A stretch of DNA of 64,000 nucleotides from Sinonovacula constricta. Taxonomy: Eukaryota > Mollusca > Bivalvia > Cardiida > Solecurtidae. The stretch is from assembly GCA_007844125.1 (NCBI GenBank), contig CM017568.1, forward strand, positions 7,807,573 to 7,871,572. The letters run 5' to 3'. The notes beneath the pieces were generated by a model that had not been told where the DNA came from, did no database searches, and saw nothing but the letters and a program-made list of their open reading frames with translations. Shown here piece after piece: positions 49,301-63,700 of this stretch (its first letter is position 1; the number at the start of each line of letters is the position of its first letter). The position numbers were made by a program, and so were the translations under genes.

Positions 49301-51770
49301 GATGTTGAGGGTGAATGTGACCTAATCTGGCAACATGTCGGATGTTTAGGGTGAATGTGACTTGGTGAGGCAACATGTCGGATGTTTAGGGTGAATGTGA
49401 CTTGGTGAGGAAACATGTCGGATGTTTACGGTGAATGTGACTGAGTGTTGCAACATGTCGGATGTTTAGGGTGAATGTGACTTGGTCTGGCAACATGTCG
49501 GATGTTTAGGGTGAATGTGACTTGGTGAGGCGACATGTCGGATGTTTAGGGTGAATGTGACTTGTTGAGGCAACATGTCGGATGTTTAGGGTGAATGTGA
49601 CTGAGTGTTGCAACATGTCGGATGTTTAGGGTGAATGTGACTTGGTCTGGCAACATGTCGGATGTTTAGGGTGAATGTGACTTGGTCTGGCAACATGTCG
49701 GATGTTTATGGTCCATGTGACTTGGTGAGGCAACATGTCGGATGTTTAGGGTGAATGTGACTGAGTGTAGCAAAATGTCGGATGTTTAGGGTGAATGTGA
49801 CTTGGTCTGGCAACATGTCGGATGTTTAGGGTTAATGTGATTTGTTCTGAGAAGATGTCGGATGTTTACGGTGAATGTGACTGAGTGTAGCAAAATGTCG
49901 GATGTTTACGGTGAATGTGACTGAGTGTTGCAAAATGTCGGATGTTTACGGTGAATGTGACTGAGTGTTGCAACATGTCGGATGTTTACGGTGAATGTGA
50001 CTGAGTGTTGCAACATGTCGGATGTTTAGGGTGAATGTGACTTGGTCTGGCGACATGTCGGATGTTTAGGGTCCATGTGACTTGGTGAGGCGACATGTCG
50101 GATGTTTAGGGTGAATGTGACTGAGTGTAGCAAAATGTCGGATGTTTACGGTGAATGTGATTGAGTGTTGCAACATGTCGGATGTTTAGGGTGAATGTGA
50201 CTTGGTCTGGCAACATGTCGGATGTTTAGGGTCCATGTGACTTGGTGAGGCGACATGTCGGATGTTTAGGGTGAATGTGACTGAGTGTTGCAAAATGTCG
50301 GATGTTTAGGGTGAATGTGACTTTGTCTGGCAACATGTCGGATGTTTAGGGTGAATGTGACTGAGTGTTGCAAAATGTCGGATGTTTAGGGTGAATGTGA
50401 CTGAGTGTTGCAACATGTCGGATGTTTAGGGTGAATGTGACTGAGTGTTGCAACATGTCGGATGTTTAGGGTGAATGTGACTGAGTGTTGCAAAATGTCG
50501 GATGTTTCGGGTGAATATGACTGAGTGCTGCAACATGTCGGATGCTTAGGGTGAATGTGACTTGGTCTGGCAACATGTCGGATGTTTAGGGTGAATGTGA
50601 CTGAGTGTTGCAACATGTCGGATGTTTCGGGTGAATGTGACTGAGTGTTGCAACATGTCGGATGTTTACGGTGAATGTGACTGAGTGTTGCAACATGTCG
50701 GATGTTGAGGGTGAATGTGACCTGGTCTGGCAACATGTCGGATGTTTAGGGTCCATGTGACTTGGTGAGGCAACATGTCGGATGTTTAGGGTGAATGTGA
50801 CTGAGTGTTGCAACATGTCGGATGTTTCGGGTGAATGTGACTGAGTGTTGCAACATGTCGGATGTTTAGGGTGAATGTGACTGAGTGTTGCAACATGTCG
50901 GATGTTTAGGGTGAATGTGACTTGGTCTGGCAACATGTCGGATGTTTAGGGTTAATGTGACTTGGTAAGGCGACATGTCGGATGTTTAGGGTGAATGTGA
51001 CCTAATCTGGCAACATGTCGGATGTTGAGGGTGAATGTGACCTAATCTGGCAACATGTCGGATGTTGAGGGTGAATGTGACCTAATCTGGCAACATGTCG
51101 GATGTTTAGGGTGAATGTGACCTAATCTGGCAACATGTCGGATGTTGAGGGTGAATATGACCTAATCTGGCAACATGTCGGATGTTCAGGGTGAATGTGA
51201 CTTGGTCTGGCAACATGTCGGATGTTGAGGGTGAATGTGACCTAATCTGGCAACATGTCGGATGTTTAGGGTCCATTTGACTTGGTGAGGCAACATGTCG
51301 GATGTTTAGGGTGAATGTGACTGAGTGTTGCAACATGTCGGATGTTTAGGGTGAATGTGACTTGGTCTGGCAACATGTCGGATGTTTAGGGTGAATGTGA
51401 CTTGGTCTGGCAACATGTCGGATGTTGAGGGTGAATGTGACCTAATCTGGCAACATGTCGGATGTTTAGGGTGAATGTGACCTAATCTGGCAACGTGTCG
51501 GATGTTTAGAGTGAATGTGACCTGGTCTAGCAACATGTCGGATGTTGAGGGTGAATGTGACCTAATCTGGCAACATGTCGGATGTTTACGGTGAATGTGA
51601 CCTGGTGTGGCAACATGTCGGATGTTTAGGGTGAATGTGACTTGGTCTGGCAACTTGTCGGATGTTTAGGGTCCATGTGACTTGGTGGGGCGACATGTCG
51701 GATGTTTAGGGTGAATGTGACTGAGTGTTGCAAAATGTCGGATGTTTAGGGTGAATGTGACTTGGACTGG
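40331..51770. repeat. Two near-identical tandem copies of 5,720 bp
   Basis: 40331-46050 and 46051-51770 match at an offset of 5,720 bp, exactly 143 units. All nine or more distinctive landmarks I compared recur at this offset, including GATTTTTACAGTG (41141/46861), the 200-bp subrepeats at 42481/48201 and CAACTTGTCGG (45931/51651). I noticed one substitution, GGTTAATG at 45671 against GGTGAATG at 51391. The junctions are sharp: copy 1 runs directly into copy 2, and after about 51780 the sequences part. Inside each copy are shorter repeats of 1,040 bp (42121 and 43161) and 200 bp. Confidence 0.9.
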
Positions 51771-54700
51771 CAACATGTCGGATGTTTAGGGTGAATGTGA
51801 CTGAGTGTTGCAAAATGTCGGATGTTTAGGGTGAATGTGACTGAGTGTTGCAACATGTCGGATGTTTAGGGTGAATGTGACTGAGTGTTGCAACATGTCG
51901 GATGTTTAGGGTGAATGTGACTGAGTGTTGCAAAATGTCGGATGTTTCGGGTGAATATGACTGAGTGCTGCAACATGTCGGATGTTGAGGGTGAATGTGA
52001 CTTGGTCTGGCAACATGTCGGATGTTTAGGGTCCATGTGACTGAGTGTTGCAACATGTCGGATGTTTAGGGTGAATGTGACCTAATCTGTCAACATGTCG
52101 GATGTTTACGGTGAATGTGACTGAGTGTTGCAACATGTCGGATGTTGAGGGTGAATGTGACCTGGTCTGGCAACATGTCGGATGTTTAGGGTCCATGTGA
52201 CTTGGTGAGGCAACATGTCGGATGTTTAGGGTGAATGTGACTAAGTGTTGCAACATGTCGGATGTTTCGGGTGAATGTGACTGAGTGTTGCAACATGTCG
52301 GATGTTTAGGGTGAATTTGACTGAGTGTTGCAACATGTCGGATATTTAGGGTGAATGTGACTTGGTCTGGCAACATGTCGGATGTTTAGGGTTAATGTGA
52401 CTTGGTGAGGCGACATGTCGGATGTTTAGGGTGAATGTGACTTGGTCTGGCAACATGTCGGATGTTTAGGGTTAATGTGACTTGGTGAGGCGACATGTCG
52501 GATGTTTAGGGTGAATGTGACTTGGTCTGGCAACATGTCGGATGTTTAGGGTTAATGTGACTTGGTGAGGCGACATGTCGGATGTTTAGGGTGAATGTGA
52601 CCTAATCTGGCAACATGTCGGATGTTGAGGGTGAATGTGACCTAATCTGGCAACATGTCGGATGTTGAGGGTGAATGTGACCTAATCTGGCAACATGTCG
52701 GATGTTTAGGGTGAATGTGACCTAATCTGGCAACATGTCGGATGTTGAGGGTGAATGTGACTTGGTCTGGCAACATGTCGGATGTTGAGGGTGAATGTGA
52801 CCTAATCTGGCAACATGTCGGATGTTTAGGGTCCATGTGACTTGGTGAGGCAACATGTCGGATGTTTAGGGTGAATGTGACTGAGTGTTGCAACATGTCG
52901 GATGTTTAGGGTGAATGTGACTTGGTCTGGCAACATGTCGGATGTTTAGGGTGAATGTGACTTGGTCTGGCAACATGTCGGATGTTTAGGGTGAACGTGA
53001 CTTGGTCTGGCAACATGTCGGATGTTGAGGGTGAATGTGACCTAATCTGGCAACATGTCGGATGTTTAGGTTCCATGTGACTTGGTGAGGCAACATGTCG
53101 GATGTTTAGGGTGAATGTGACTGAGTGTTGCAACATGTCGGATGTTTAGGGTGAATGTGACTTGGTCTGGCAACATGTCGGATGTTTAGGGTGAATGTGA
53201 CTTGGTCTGGCAACATGTCGGATGTTTAGGGTGAACGTGACTTGGTCTGGCAACATGTCGGATGTTGAGGGTGAATGTGACCTAATCTGGCAACATGTCG
53301 GATGTTTAGGGTGAATGTGACTTGGTCTGGCAACATGTCGGATGTTGAGGGTGAATGTGACCTAATCTGGCAACATGTCGGATGTTTAGGGTGAATGTGA
53401 CCTAATCTGGCAACATGTCGGATGTTTAGAGTGAATGTGACCTGGTCTAGCAACATGTCGGATGTTGAGGGTGAATGTGACCTAATCTGGCAACATGTCG
53501 GATGTTTAGGGTGAATGTGACTGAGTGTTGCAACATGTCGGATGTTTAGGGTGAATGTGACTGAGTGTCGGATGTTTAGGGTGAATGTGACTGAGTGTTG
53601 CAACATGTCGGATGTTTAGGGTGAATGTGACTGAGTGTTGCAAAATGTCGGATGTTTCGGGTGAATGTGACTGAGTGTTGCAACATGTCGGATGTTGAGG
53701 GTGAATGTGACCTGGTCTGGCAACATGTCGGATGTTGGGGGTGAATGTGACCTGGTCTGGCAACATGTTGAAGCCTTAGTGTGAATGTGACTTTGTGTGG
53801 CAACCTGTCGGATGTTTAGGGAGAATGTGACTGGATGTGGCAACGTGTCCGATGTTTAGGGTCCATGTGACTTAGTGTGGCAACATGTTGGATGTTAAGG
53901 TTGAATGTGACTTGGTGTGGCAACATGTCGGATGTTTAGGGTGAATGTGATTTGTTGTGAGAAGATGTCGGATGTTTAGGGTGAATGTGATTTGTTGTGA
54001 GAAGATGTCGGATGTTTATGGTGAATGTGATTTGTTGTGAGAAGATGTCGGATGTTCAGGGTGAATGTGATTTGTTGTGAGAAGATGTCGGATGTTTAGG
54101 GTGAATGTGACTGAGTGTTGCAAAATGTCGGATGTTTCGGGTGAATATGACTGAGTGCTGCAACATGTCGGATGCTTAGGGTGAATGTGACTTGGTCTGG
54201 CAACATGTCGGATGTTTAGGGTCCATGTGACTGAGTGTTGCAACATGTCGGATGTTTAGGGTGAATGTGACCTAATCTGGCAACATGTCGGATGTTTACG
54301 GTGAATGTGACTGAGTGTTGCAACATGTCGGATGTTGAGGGTGAATGTGACCTGGTCTGGCAACATGTCGGATGTTTAGGGTCCATGTGACTTGGTGAGG
54401 CAACATGTCGGATGTTTAGGGTGAATGTGACTAAGTGTTGCAACATGTCGGATGTTTCGGGTGAATGTGACTGAGTGTTGCAACATGTCGGATGTTTAGG
54501 GTGAATTTGACTGAGTGTTGCAACATGTCGGATATTTAGGGTGAATGTGACTTGGTCTGGCAACATGTCGGATGTTTAGGGTTAATGTGACTTGGTGAGG
54601 CGACATGTCGGATGTTTAGGGTGAATGTGACTTGGTCTGGCAACATGTCGGATGTTTAGGGTTAATGTGACTTGGTGAGGCGACATGTCGGATGTTTAGG

Positions 54701-57700
54701 GTGAATGTGACTTGGTCTGGCAACATGTCGGATGTTTAGGGTTAATGTGACTTGGTGAGGCGACATGTCGGATGTTTAGGGTGAATGTGACTGAGTGTTG
54801 CAACATGTCGGATGTTTAGGGTGAATGTGACTGAGTGTTGCAACATGTCGGATGTTTAGGGTGAATGTGACTGAGTGTTGCAAAATGTCGGATGTTTCGG
54901 GTGAATATGACTGAGTGCTGCAACATGTCGGATGCTTAGGGTGAATGTGACTTGGTCTGGCAACATGTCGGATGTTTAGGGTGAATGTGACTGAGTGTTG
55001 CAACATGTCGGATGTTTCGGGTGAATGTGACTGAGTGTTGCAACATGTCGGATGTTTACGGTGAATGTGACTGAGTGTTGCAACATGTCGGATGTTGAGG
55101 GTGAATGTGACCTGGTCTGGCAACATGTCGGATGTTTAGGGTCCATGTGACTTGGTGAGGCAACATGTCGGATGTTTAGGGTGAATGTGACTGAGTGTTG
55201 CAACATGTCGGATGTTTCGGGTGAATGTGACTGAGTGTTGCAACATGTCGGATGTTTAGGGTGAATGTGACTGAGTGTTGCAACATGTCGGATGTTTAGG
55301 GTGAATGTGACTTGGTCTGGCAACATGTCGGATGTTTAGGGTTAATGTGACTTGGTAAGGCGACATGTCGGATGTTTAGGGTGAATGTGACCTAATCTGG
55401 CAACATGTCGGATGTTGAGGGTGAATGTGACCTAATCTGGCAACATGTCGGATGTTGAGGGTGAATGTGACCTAATCTGGCAACATGTCGGATGTTTAGG
55501 GTGAATGTGACCTAATCTGGCAACATGTCGGATGTTGAGGGTGAATATGACCTAATCTGGCAACATGTCGGATGTTCAGGGTGAATGTGACTTGGTCTGG
55601 CAACATGTCGGATGTTGAGGGTGAATGTGACCTAATCTGGCAACATGTCGGATGTTTAGGGTCCATTTGACTTGGTGAGGCAACATGTCGGATGTTTAGG
55701 GTGAATGTGACTGAGTGTTGCAACATGTCGGATGTTGAGGGTGAATGTGACTTGGTCTGGCAACATGTCGGATGTTTAGGGTTAATGTGACTTGGTCTGG
55801 CAACATGTCGGATGTTGAGGGTGAATGTGACCTAATCTGGCAACATGTCGGATGTTTAGGGTGAATGTGACCTAATCTGGCAACGTGTCGGATGTTTAGA
55901 GTGAATGTGACCTGGTCTAGCAACATGTCGGATGTTGAGGGTGAATGTGACCTAATCTGGCAACATGTCGGATGTTTACGGTGAATGTGACCTGGTGTGG
56001 CAACATGTCGGATGTTTAGGGTGAATGTGACTTGGTCTGGCAACATGTCGGATGTTTAGGGTCCATGTGACTTGGTGGGGCGACATGTCGGATGTTTAGG
56101 GTCCATGTGACTTGGTGTTGCAAAATGTCGGATGTTTAGGGTGAATGTGACTTGGACTGGCAACATGTCGGATGTTTAGGGTGAATGTGACTGAGTGTTG
56201 CAAAATGTCGGATGTTTAGGGTGAATGTGACTGAGTGTTGCAACATGTCGGATGTTTAGGGTGAATGTGACTGAGTGTTGCAACATGTCGGATGTTTAGG
56301 GTGAATGTGACTGAGTGTTGCAAAATGTCGGATGTTTCGGGTGAATATGACTGAGTGCTGCAACATGTCGGATGTTGAGGGTGAATGTGACTTGGTCTGG
56401 CAACATGTCGGATGTTTAGGGTCCATGTGACTGAGTGTTGCAACATGTCGGATGTTTAGGGTGAATGTGACCTAATCTGTCAACATGTCGGATGTTTACG
56501 GTGAATGTGACTGAGTGTTGCAACATGTCGGATGTTGAGGGTGAATGTGACCTGGTCTGGCAACATGTCGGATGTTTAGGGTCCATGTGACTTGGTGAGG
56601 CAACATGTCGGATGTTTAGGGTGAATGTGACTAAGTGTTGCAACATGTCGGATGTTTCGGGTGAATGTGACTGAGTGTTGCAACATGTCGGATGTTTAGG
56701 GTGAATTTGACTGAGTGTTGCAACATGTCGGATATTTAGGGTGAATGTGACTTGGTCTGGCAACATGTCGGATGTTTAGGGTTAATGTGACTTGGTGAGG
56801 CGACATGTCGGATGTTTAGGGTGAATGTGACTTGGTCTGGCAACATGTCGGATGTTTAGGGTTAATGTGACTTGGTGAGGCGACATGTCGGATGTTTAGG
56901 GTGAATGTGACTTGGTCTGGCAACATGTCGGATGTTTAGGGTTAATGTGACTTGGTGAGGCGACATGTCGGATGTTTAGGGTGAATGTGACCTAATCTGG
57001 CAACATGTCGGATGTTGAGGGTGAATGTGACCTAATCTGGCAACATGTCGGATGTTGAGGGTGAATGTGACCTAATCTGGCAACATGTCGGATGTTTAGG
57101 GTGAATGTGACCTAATCTGGCAACATGTCGGATGTTGAGGGTGAATGTGACTTGGTCTGGCAACATGTCGGATGTTGAGGGTGAATGTGACCTAATCTGG
57201 CAACATGTCGGATGTTTAGGGTCCATGTGACTTGGTGAGGCAACATGTCGGATGTTTAGGGTGAATGTGACTGAGTGTTGCAACATGTCGGATGTTTAGG
57301 GTGAATGTGACTTGGTCTGGCAACATGTCGGATGTTTAGGGTGAATGTGACTTGGTCTGGCAACATGTCGGATGTTTAGGGTGAACGTGACTTGGTCTGG
57401 CAACATGTCGGATGTTGAGGGTGAATGTGACCTAATCTGGCAACATGTCGGATGTTTAGGGTCCATGTGACTTGGTGAGGCAACATGTCGGATGTTTAGG
57501 GTGAATGTGACTGAGTGTTGCAACATGTCGGATGTTTAGGGTGAATGTGACTTGGTCTGGCAACATGTCGGATGTTTAGGGTGAATGTGACTTGGTCTGG
57601 CAACATGTCGGATGTTGAGGGTGAATGTGACCTAATCTGGCAACATGTCGGATGTTTAGGGTGAATGTGACTTGGTCTGGCAACATGTCGGATGTTGAGG

Positions 57701-60700
57701 GTGAATGTGACCTAATCTGGCAACATGTCGGATGTTTAGGGTGAATGTGACCTAATCTGGCAACATGTCGGATGTTTAGAGTGAATGTGACCTGGTCTAG
57801 CAACATGTCGGATGTTGAGGGTGAATGTGACCTAATCTGGCAACATGTCGGATGTTTAGGGTGAATGTGACTGAGTGTTGCAACATGTCGGATGTTTAGG
57901 GTGAATGTGACTGAGTGTTGCAACATGTCGGATGTTTAGGGTGAATGTGACTGAGTGTTGCAAAATGTCGGATGTTTCGGGTGAATGTGACTGAGTGTTG
58001 CAACATGTCGGATGTTGAGGGTGAATGTGACCTGGTCTGGCAACATGTCGGATGTTGGGGGTGAATGTGACCTGGTCTGGCAACATGTTGAAGCCTTAGT
58101 GTGAATGTGACTTTGTGTGGCAACCTGTCGGATGTTTAGGGAGAATGTGACTGGATGTGGCAACGTGTCCGATGTTTAGGGTCCATGTGACTTAGTGTGG
58201 CAACATGTTGGATGTTAAGGTTGAATGTGACTTGGTGTGGCAACATGTCGGATGTTTAGGGTGAATGTGATTTGTTGTGAGAAGATGTCGGATGTTTAGG
58301 GTGAATGTGATTTGTTGTGAGAAGATGTCGGATGTTTATGGTGAATGTGATTTGTTGTGAGAAGATGTCGGATGTTCAGGGTGAATGTGATTTGTTGTGA
58401 GAAGATGTCGGATGTTTAGGGTGAATGTGACTGAGTGTTGCAAAATGTCGGATGTTTCGGGTGAATATGACTGAGTGCTGCAACATGTCGGATGCTTAGG
58501 GTGAATGTGACTTGGTCTGGCAACATGTCGGATGTTTAGGGTCCATGTGACTGAGTGTTGCAACATGTCGGATGTTTAGGGTGAATGTGACCTAATCTGG
58601 CAACATGTCGGATGGTTACGGTGAATGTGACTGAGTGTTGCAACATGTCGGATGTTGAGGGTGAATGTGACCTGGTCTGGCAACATGTCGGATGTTTAGG
58701 GTCCATGTGACTTGGTGAGGCAACATGTCGGATGTTTAGGGTGAATTTGACTGAGTGTTGCAACATGTCGGATATTTAGGGTGAATGTGACTTGGTCTGG
58801 CAACATGTCGGATGTTTAGGGTTAATGTGACTTGGTGAGGCGACATGTCGGATGTTTAGGGTGAATGTGACTTGGTCTGGCAACATGTCGGATGTTTAGG
58901 GTTAATGTGACTTGGTGAGGCGACATGTCGGATGTTTAGGGTGAATGTGACTTGGTCTGGCAACATGTCGGATGTTTAGGGTTAATGTGACTTGGTGAGG
59001 CGACATGTCGGATGTTTAGGGTGAATGTGACCTAATCTGGCAACATGTCGGATGTTGAGGGTGAATGTGACCTAATCTGGCAACATGTCGGATGTTGACG
59101 GTGAATGTGACCTAATCTGGCAACATGTCGGATGTTTAGGGTGAATGTGACCTAATCTGGCAACATGTCGGATGTTGAGGGTGAATGTGACTTGGTCTGG
59201 CAACATGTCGGATGTTGAGGGTGAATGTGACCTAATCTGGCAACATGTCGGATGTTTAGGGTCCATGTGACTTGGTGAGGCAACATGTCGGATGTTTAGG
59301 GTGAATGTGACTGAGTGTTGCAACATGTCGGATGTTTAGGGTGAATGTGACTTGGTCTGGCAACATGTCGGATGTTTAGGGTGAATGTGACTTGGTCTGG
59401 CAACATGTCGGATGTTTAGGGTGAACGTGACTTGGTCTGGCAACATGTCGGATGTTGAGGGTGAATGTGACCTAATCTGGCAACATGTCGGATGTTTAGG
59501 GTCCATGTGACTTGGTGAGGCAACATGTCGGGTGTTTAGGGTGAATGTGACTGAGTGTTGCAACATGTCGGATGTTTAGGGTGAATGTGACTTGGTCTGG
59601 CAACATGTCGGATGTTTAGGGTGAATGTGACTTGGTCTGGCAACATGTCGGATGTTTAGGGTGAACGTGACTTGGTCTGGCAACATGTCGGATGTTGAGG
59701 GTGAATGTGACCTAATCTGGCAACATGTCGGATGTTTAGGGTGAATGTGACTTGGTCTGGCAACATGTCGGATGTTGAGGGTGAATGTGACCTAATCTGG
59801 CAACATGTCGGATGTTTAGGGTGAATGTGACCTAATCTGGCAACATGTCGGATGTTTAGAGTGAATGTGACCTGGTCTAGCAACATGTCGGATGTTGAGG
59901 GTGAATGTGACCTAATCTGGCAACATGTCGGATGTTTAGGGTGAATGTGACTGAGTGTTGCAACATGTCGGATGTTTAGGGTGAATGTGACTGAGTGTTG
60001 CAACATGTCGGATGTTTAGGGTGAATGTGACTGAGTGTTGCAAAATGTCGGATGTTTCGGGTGAATGTGACTGAGTGTTGCAACATGTCGGATGTTGAGG
60101 GTGAATGTGACCTGGTCTGGCAACATGTCGGATGTTGGGGGTGAATGTGACCTGGTCTGGCAACATGTTGAAGCCTTAGTGTGAATGTGACTTTGTGTGG
60201 CAACCTGTCGGATGTTTAGGGAGAATGTGACTGGATGTGGCAACGTGTCCGATGTTTAGGGTCCATGTGACTTAGTGTGGCAACATGTTGGATGTTAAGG
60301 TTGAATGTGACTTGGTGTGGCAACATGTCGGATGTTTAGGGTGAATGTGATTTGTTGTGAGAAGATGTCGGATGTTTAGGGTGAATGTGATTTGTTGTGA
60401 GAAGATGTCGGATGTTTATGGTGAATGTGATTTGTTGTGAGAAGATGTCGGATGTTCAGGGTGAATGTGATTTGTTGTGAGAAGATGTCGGATGTTTAGG
60501 GTGAATGTGACTGAGTGTTGCAAAATGTCGGATGTTTCGGGTGAATATGACTGAGTGCTGCAACATGTCGGATGCTTAGGGTGAATGTGACTTGGTCTGG
60601 CAACATGTCGGATGTTTAGGGTCCATGTGACTGAGTGTTGCAACATGTCGGATGTTTAGGGTGAATGTGACCTAATCTGGCAACATGTCGGATGTTTACG

Positions 60701-63700
60701 GTGAATGTGACTGAGTGTTGCAACATGTCGGATGTTGAGGGTGAATGTGACCTGGTCTGGCAACATGTCGGATGTTTAGGGTCCATGTGACTTGGTGAGG
60801 CAACATGTCGGATGTTTAGGGTGAATGTGACTAAGTGTTGCAACATGTCGGATGTTTCGGGTGAATGTGACTGAGTGTTGCAACATGTCGGATGTTTAGG
60901 GTGAATTTGACTGAGTGTTGCAACATGTCGGATATTTAGGGTGAATGTGACTTGGTCTGGCAACATGTCGGATGTTTAGGGTTAATGTGACTTGGTGAGG
61001 CGACATGTCGGATGTTTAGGGTGAATGTGACTTGGTCTGGCAACATGTCGGATGTTTAGGGTTAATGTGACTTGGTGAGGCGACATGTCGGATGTTTAGG
61101 GTGAATGTGACTTGGTCTGGCAACATGTCGGATGTTTAGGGTTAATGTGACTTGGTGAGGCGACATGTCGGATGTTTAGGGTGAATGTGACCTAATCTGG
61201 CAACATGTCGGATGTTGAGGGTGAATGTGACCTAATCTGGCAACATGTCGGATGTTGAGGGTGAATGTGACCTAATCTGGCAACATGTCGGATGTTTAGG
61301 GTGAATGTGACCTAATCTGGCAACATGTCGGATGTTGAGGGTGAATGTGACTTGGTCTGGCAACATGTCGGATGTTGAGGGTGAATGTGACCTAATCTGG
61401 CAACATGTCGGATGTTTAGGGTCCATGTGACTTGGTGAGGCAACATGTCGGATGTTTATGGTGAATGTGACTGAGTGTTGCAACATGTCGGATGTTTAGG
61501 GTGAATGTGACTTGGTCTGGCAACATGTCGGATGTTTAGGGTGAATGTGACTTGGTCTGGCAACATGTCGGATGTTTAGGGTGAACGTGACTTGGTCTGG
61601 CAACATGTCGGATGTTGAGGGTGAATGTGACCTAATCTGGCAACATGTCGGATGCTTAGGGTGAATGTGACTTGGTCTGGCAACATGTCGGATGTTGAGG
61701 GTGAATGTGACCTAATCTGGCAACATGTCGGATTTTTAGGGTGAATGTGACCTAATCTGGCAACATGTCGGATGTTTAGAGTGAATGTGACCTGGTCTAG
61801 CAACATGTCGGATGTTGAGGGTGAATGTGACCTAATCTGGCAACATGTCGGATGTTTAGGGTGAATGTGACTGAGTGTTGCAACATGTCGGATGTTTAGG
61901 GTGAATGTGACTGAGTGTTGCAACATGTCGGATGTTGAGGGTGAATGTGACTGAGTGTTGCAACATGTCGGATGTTTAGGGTGAATGTGACTGAGTGTTG
62001 CAACATGTCGGATGTTTAGGGTGAATGTGACTTAGTGTTGCAACATGTCGGATGTTTAGGGTGAATGTGACTGAGTGTTGCAACATGTCGGATGTTTAGG
62101 GTGAATGTGACTGAGTGTTGCAAAATGTCGGATGTTTCGGGTGAATGTGACTGAGTGTTGCAACATGTCGGATGTTGAGGGTGAATGTGACCTGGTCTGG
62201 CAACATGTCGGATGTTGGGGGTGAATGTGACCTGGTCTGGCAACATGTTGAAGCCTTAGTGTGAATGTGACTTTGTGTGGCAACCTGTCGGATGTTTAGG
62301 GAGAATGTGACTGGATGTGGCAACGTGTCCGATGTTTAGGGTCCATGTGACTTAGTGTGGCAACATGTTGGATGTTAAGGTTGAATGTGACTTGGTGTGG
62401 CAACATGTCGGATGTTTAGGGTGAATGTGATTTGTTGTGAGAAGATGTCGGATGTTTAGGGTGAATGTGATTTGTTGTGAGAAGATGTCGGATGTTTATG
62501 GTGAATGTGATTTGTTGTGAGAAGATGTCGGATGTTCAGGGTGAATGTGATTTGTTGTGAGAAGATGTCGGATGTTTAGGGTGAATGTGACTGAGTGTTG
62601 CAAAATGTCGGATGTTTCGGGTGAATATGACTGAGTGCTGCAACATGTCGGATGCTAAGGGTGAATGTGACTTGGTCTGGCAACATGTCGGATGTTTAGG
62701 GTCCATGTGACTGAGTGTTGCAACATGTCGGATGTTTAGGGTGAATGTGACCTAATCTGGCAACATGTCGGATGTTTACGGTGAATGTGACTGAGTGTTG
62801 CAACATGTCGGATGTTGAGGGTGAATGTGACCTGGTCTGGCAACATGTCGGATGTTTAGGGTCCATGTGACTTGGTGAGGCAACATGTCGGATGTTTAGG
62901 GTGAATGTGACTGAGTGTTGCAACATGTCGGATGTTTCGGGTGAATGTGACTGAGTGTTGCAACATGTCGGATGTTTAGGGTGAATGTGACTGAGTGTTG
63001 CAACATGTCGGATGTTTAGGGTGAATGTGACTTGGTCTGGCAACATGTCGGATGTTTAGGGTTAATGTGACTTGGTAAGGCGACATGTCGGATGTTTAGG
63101 GTGAATGTGACCTAATCTGGCAACATGTCGGATGTTGAGGGTGAATGTGACCTAATCTGGCAACATGTCGGATGTTGAGGGTGAATGTGACCTAATCTGG
63201 CAACATGTCGGATGTTTAGGGTGAATGTGACCTAATCTGGCAACATGTCGGATGTTGAGGGTGAATATGACCTAATCTGGCAACATGTCGGATGTTGAGG
63301 CTGAATGTGACTTGGTCTGGCAACATGTCGGATGTTGAGGGTGAATGTGACCTAATCTGGCAACATGTCGGATGTTTAGGGTCCATGTGACTTGGTGAGG
63401 CAACATGTCGGATGTTTAGGGTGAATGTGACTGAGTGTTGCAACATGTCGGATGTTTAGGGTGAATATGACTTGGTCTGGCAACATGTCGGATGTTTAGG
63501 GTTAATGTGACTTGGTCTGGCAACATGTCGGATGTTGAGGGTGAATGTGACCTAATCTGGCAACATGTCGGATGTTTAGGGTGAATGTGACCTAATCTGG
63601 CAACATGTCGGATGTTTAGAGTGAATGTGACCTGGTCTAGCAACATGTCGGATGTTGAGGGTGAATGTGACCTAATCTGGCAACATGTCGGATGTTTACG

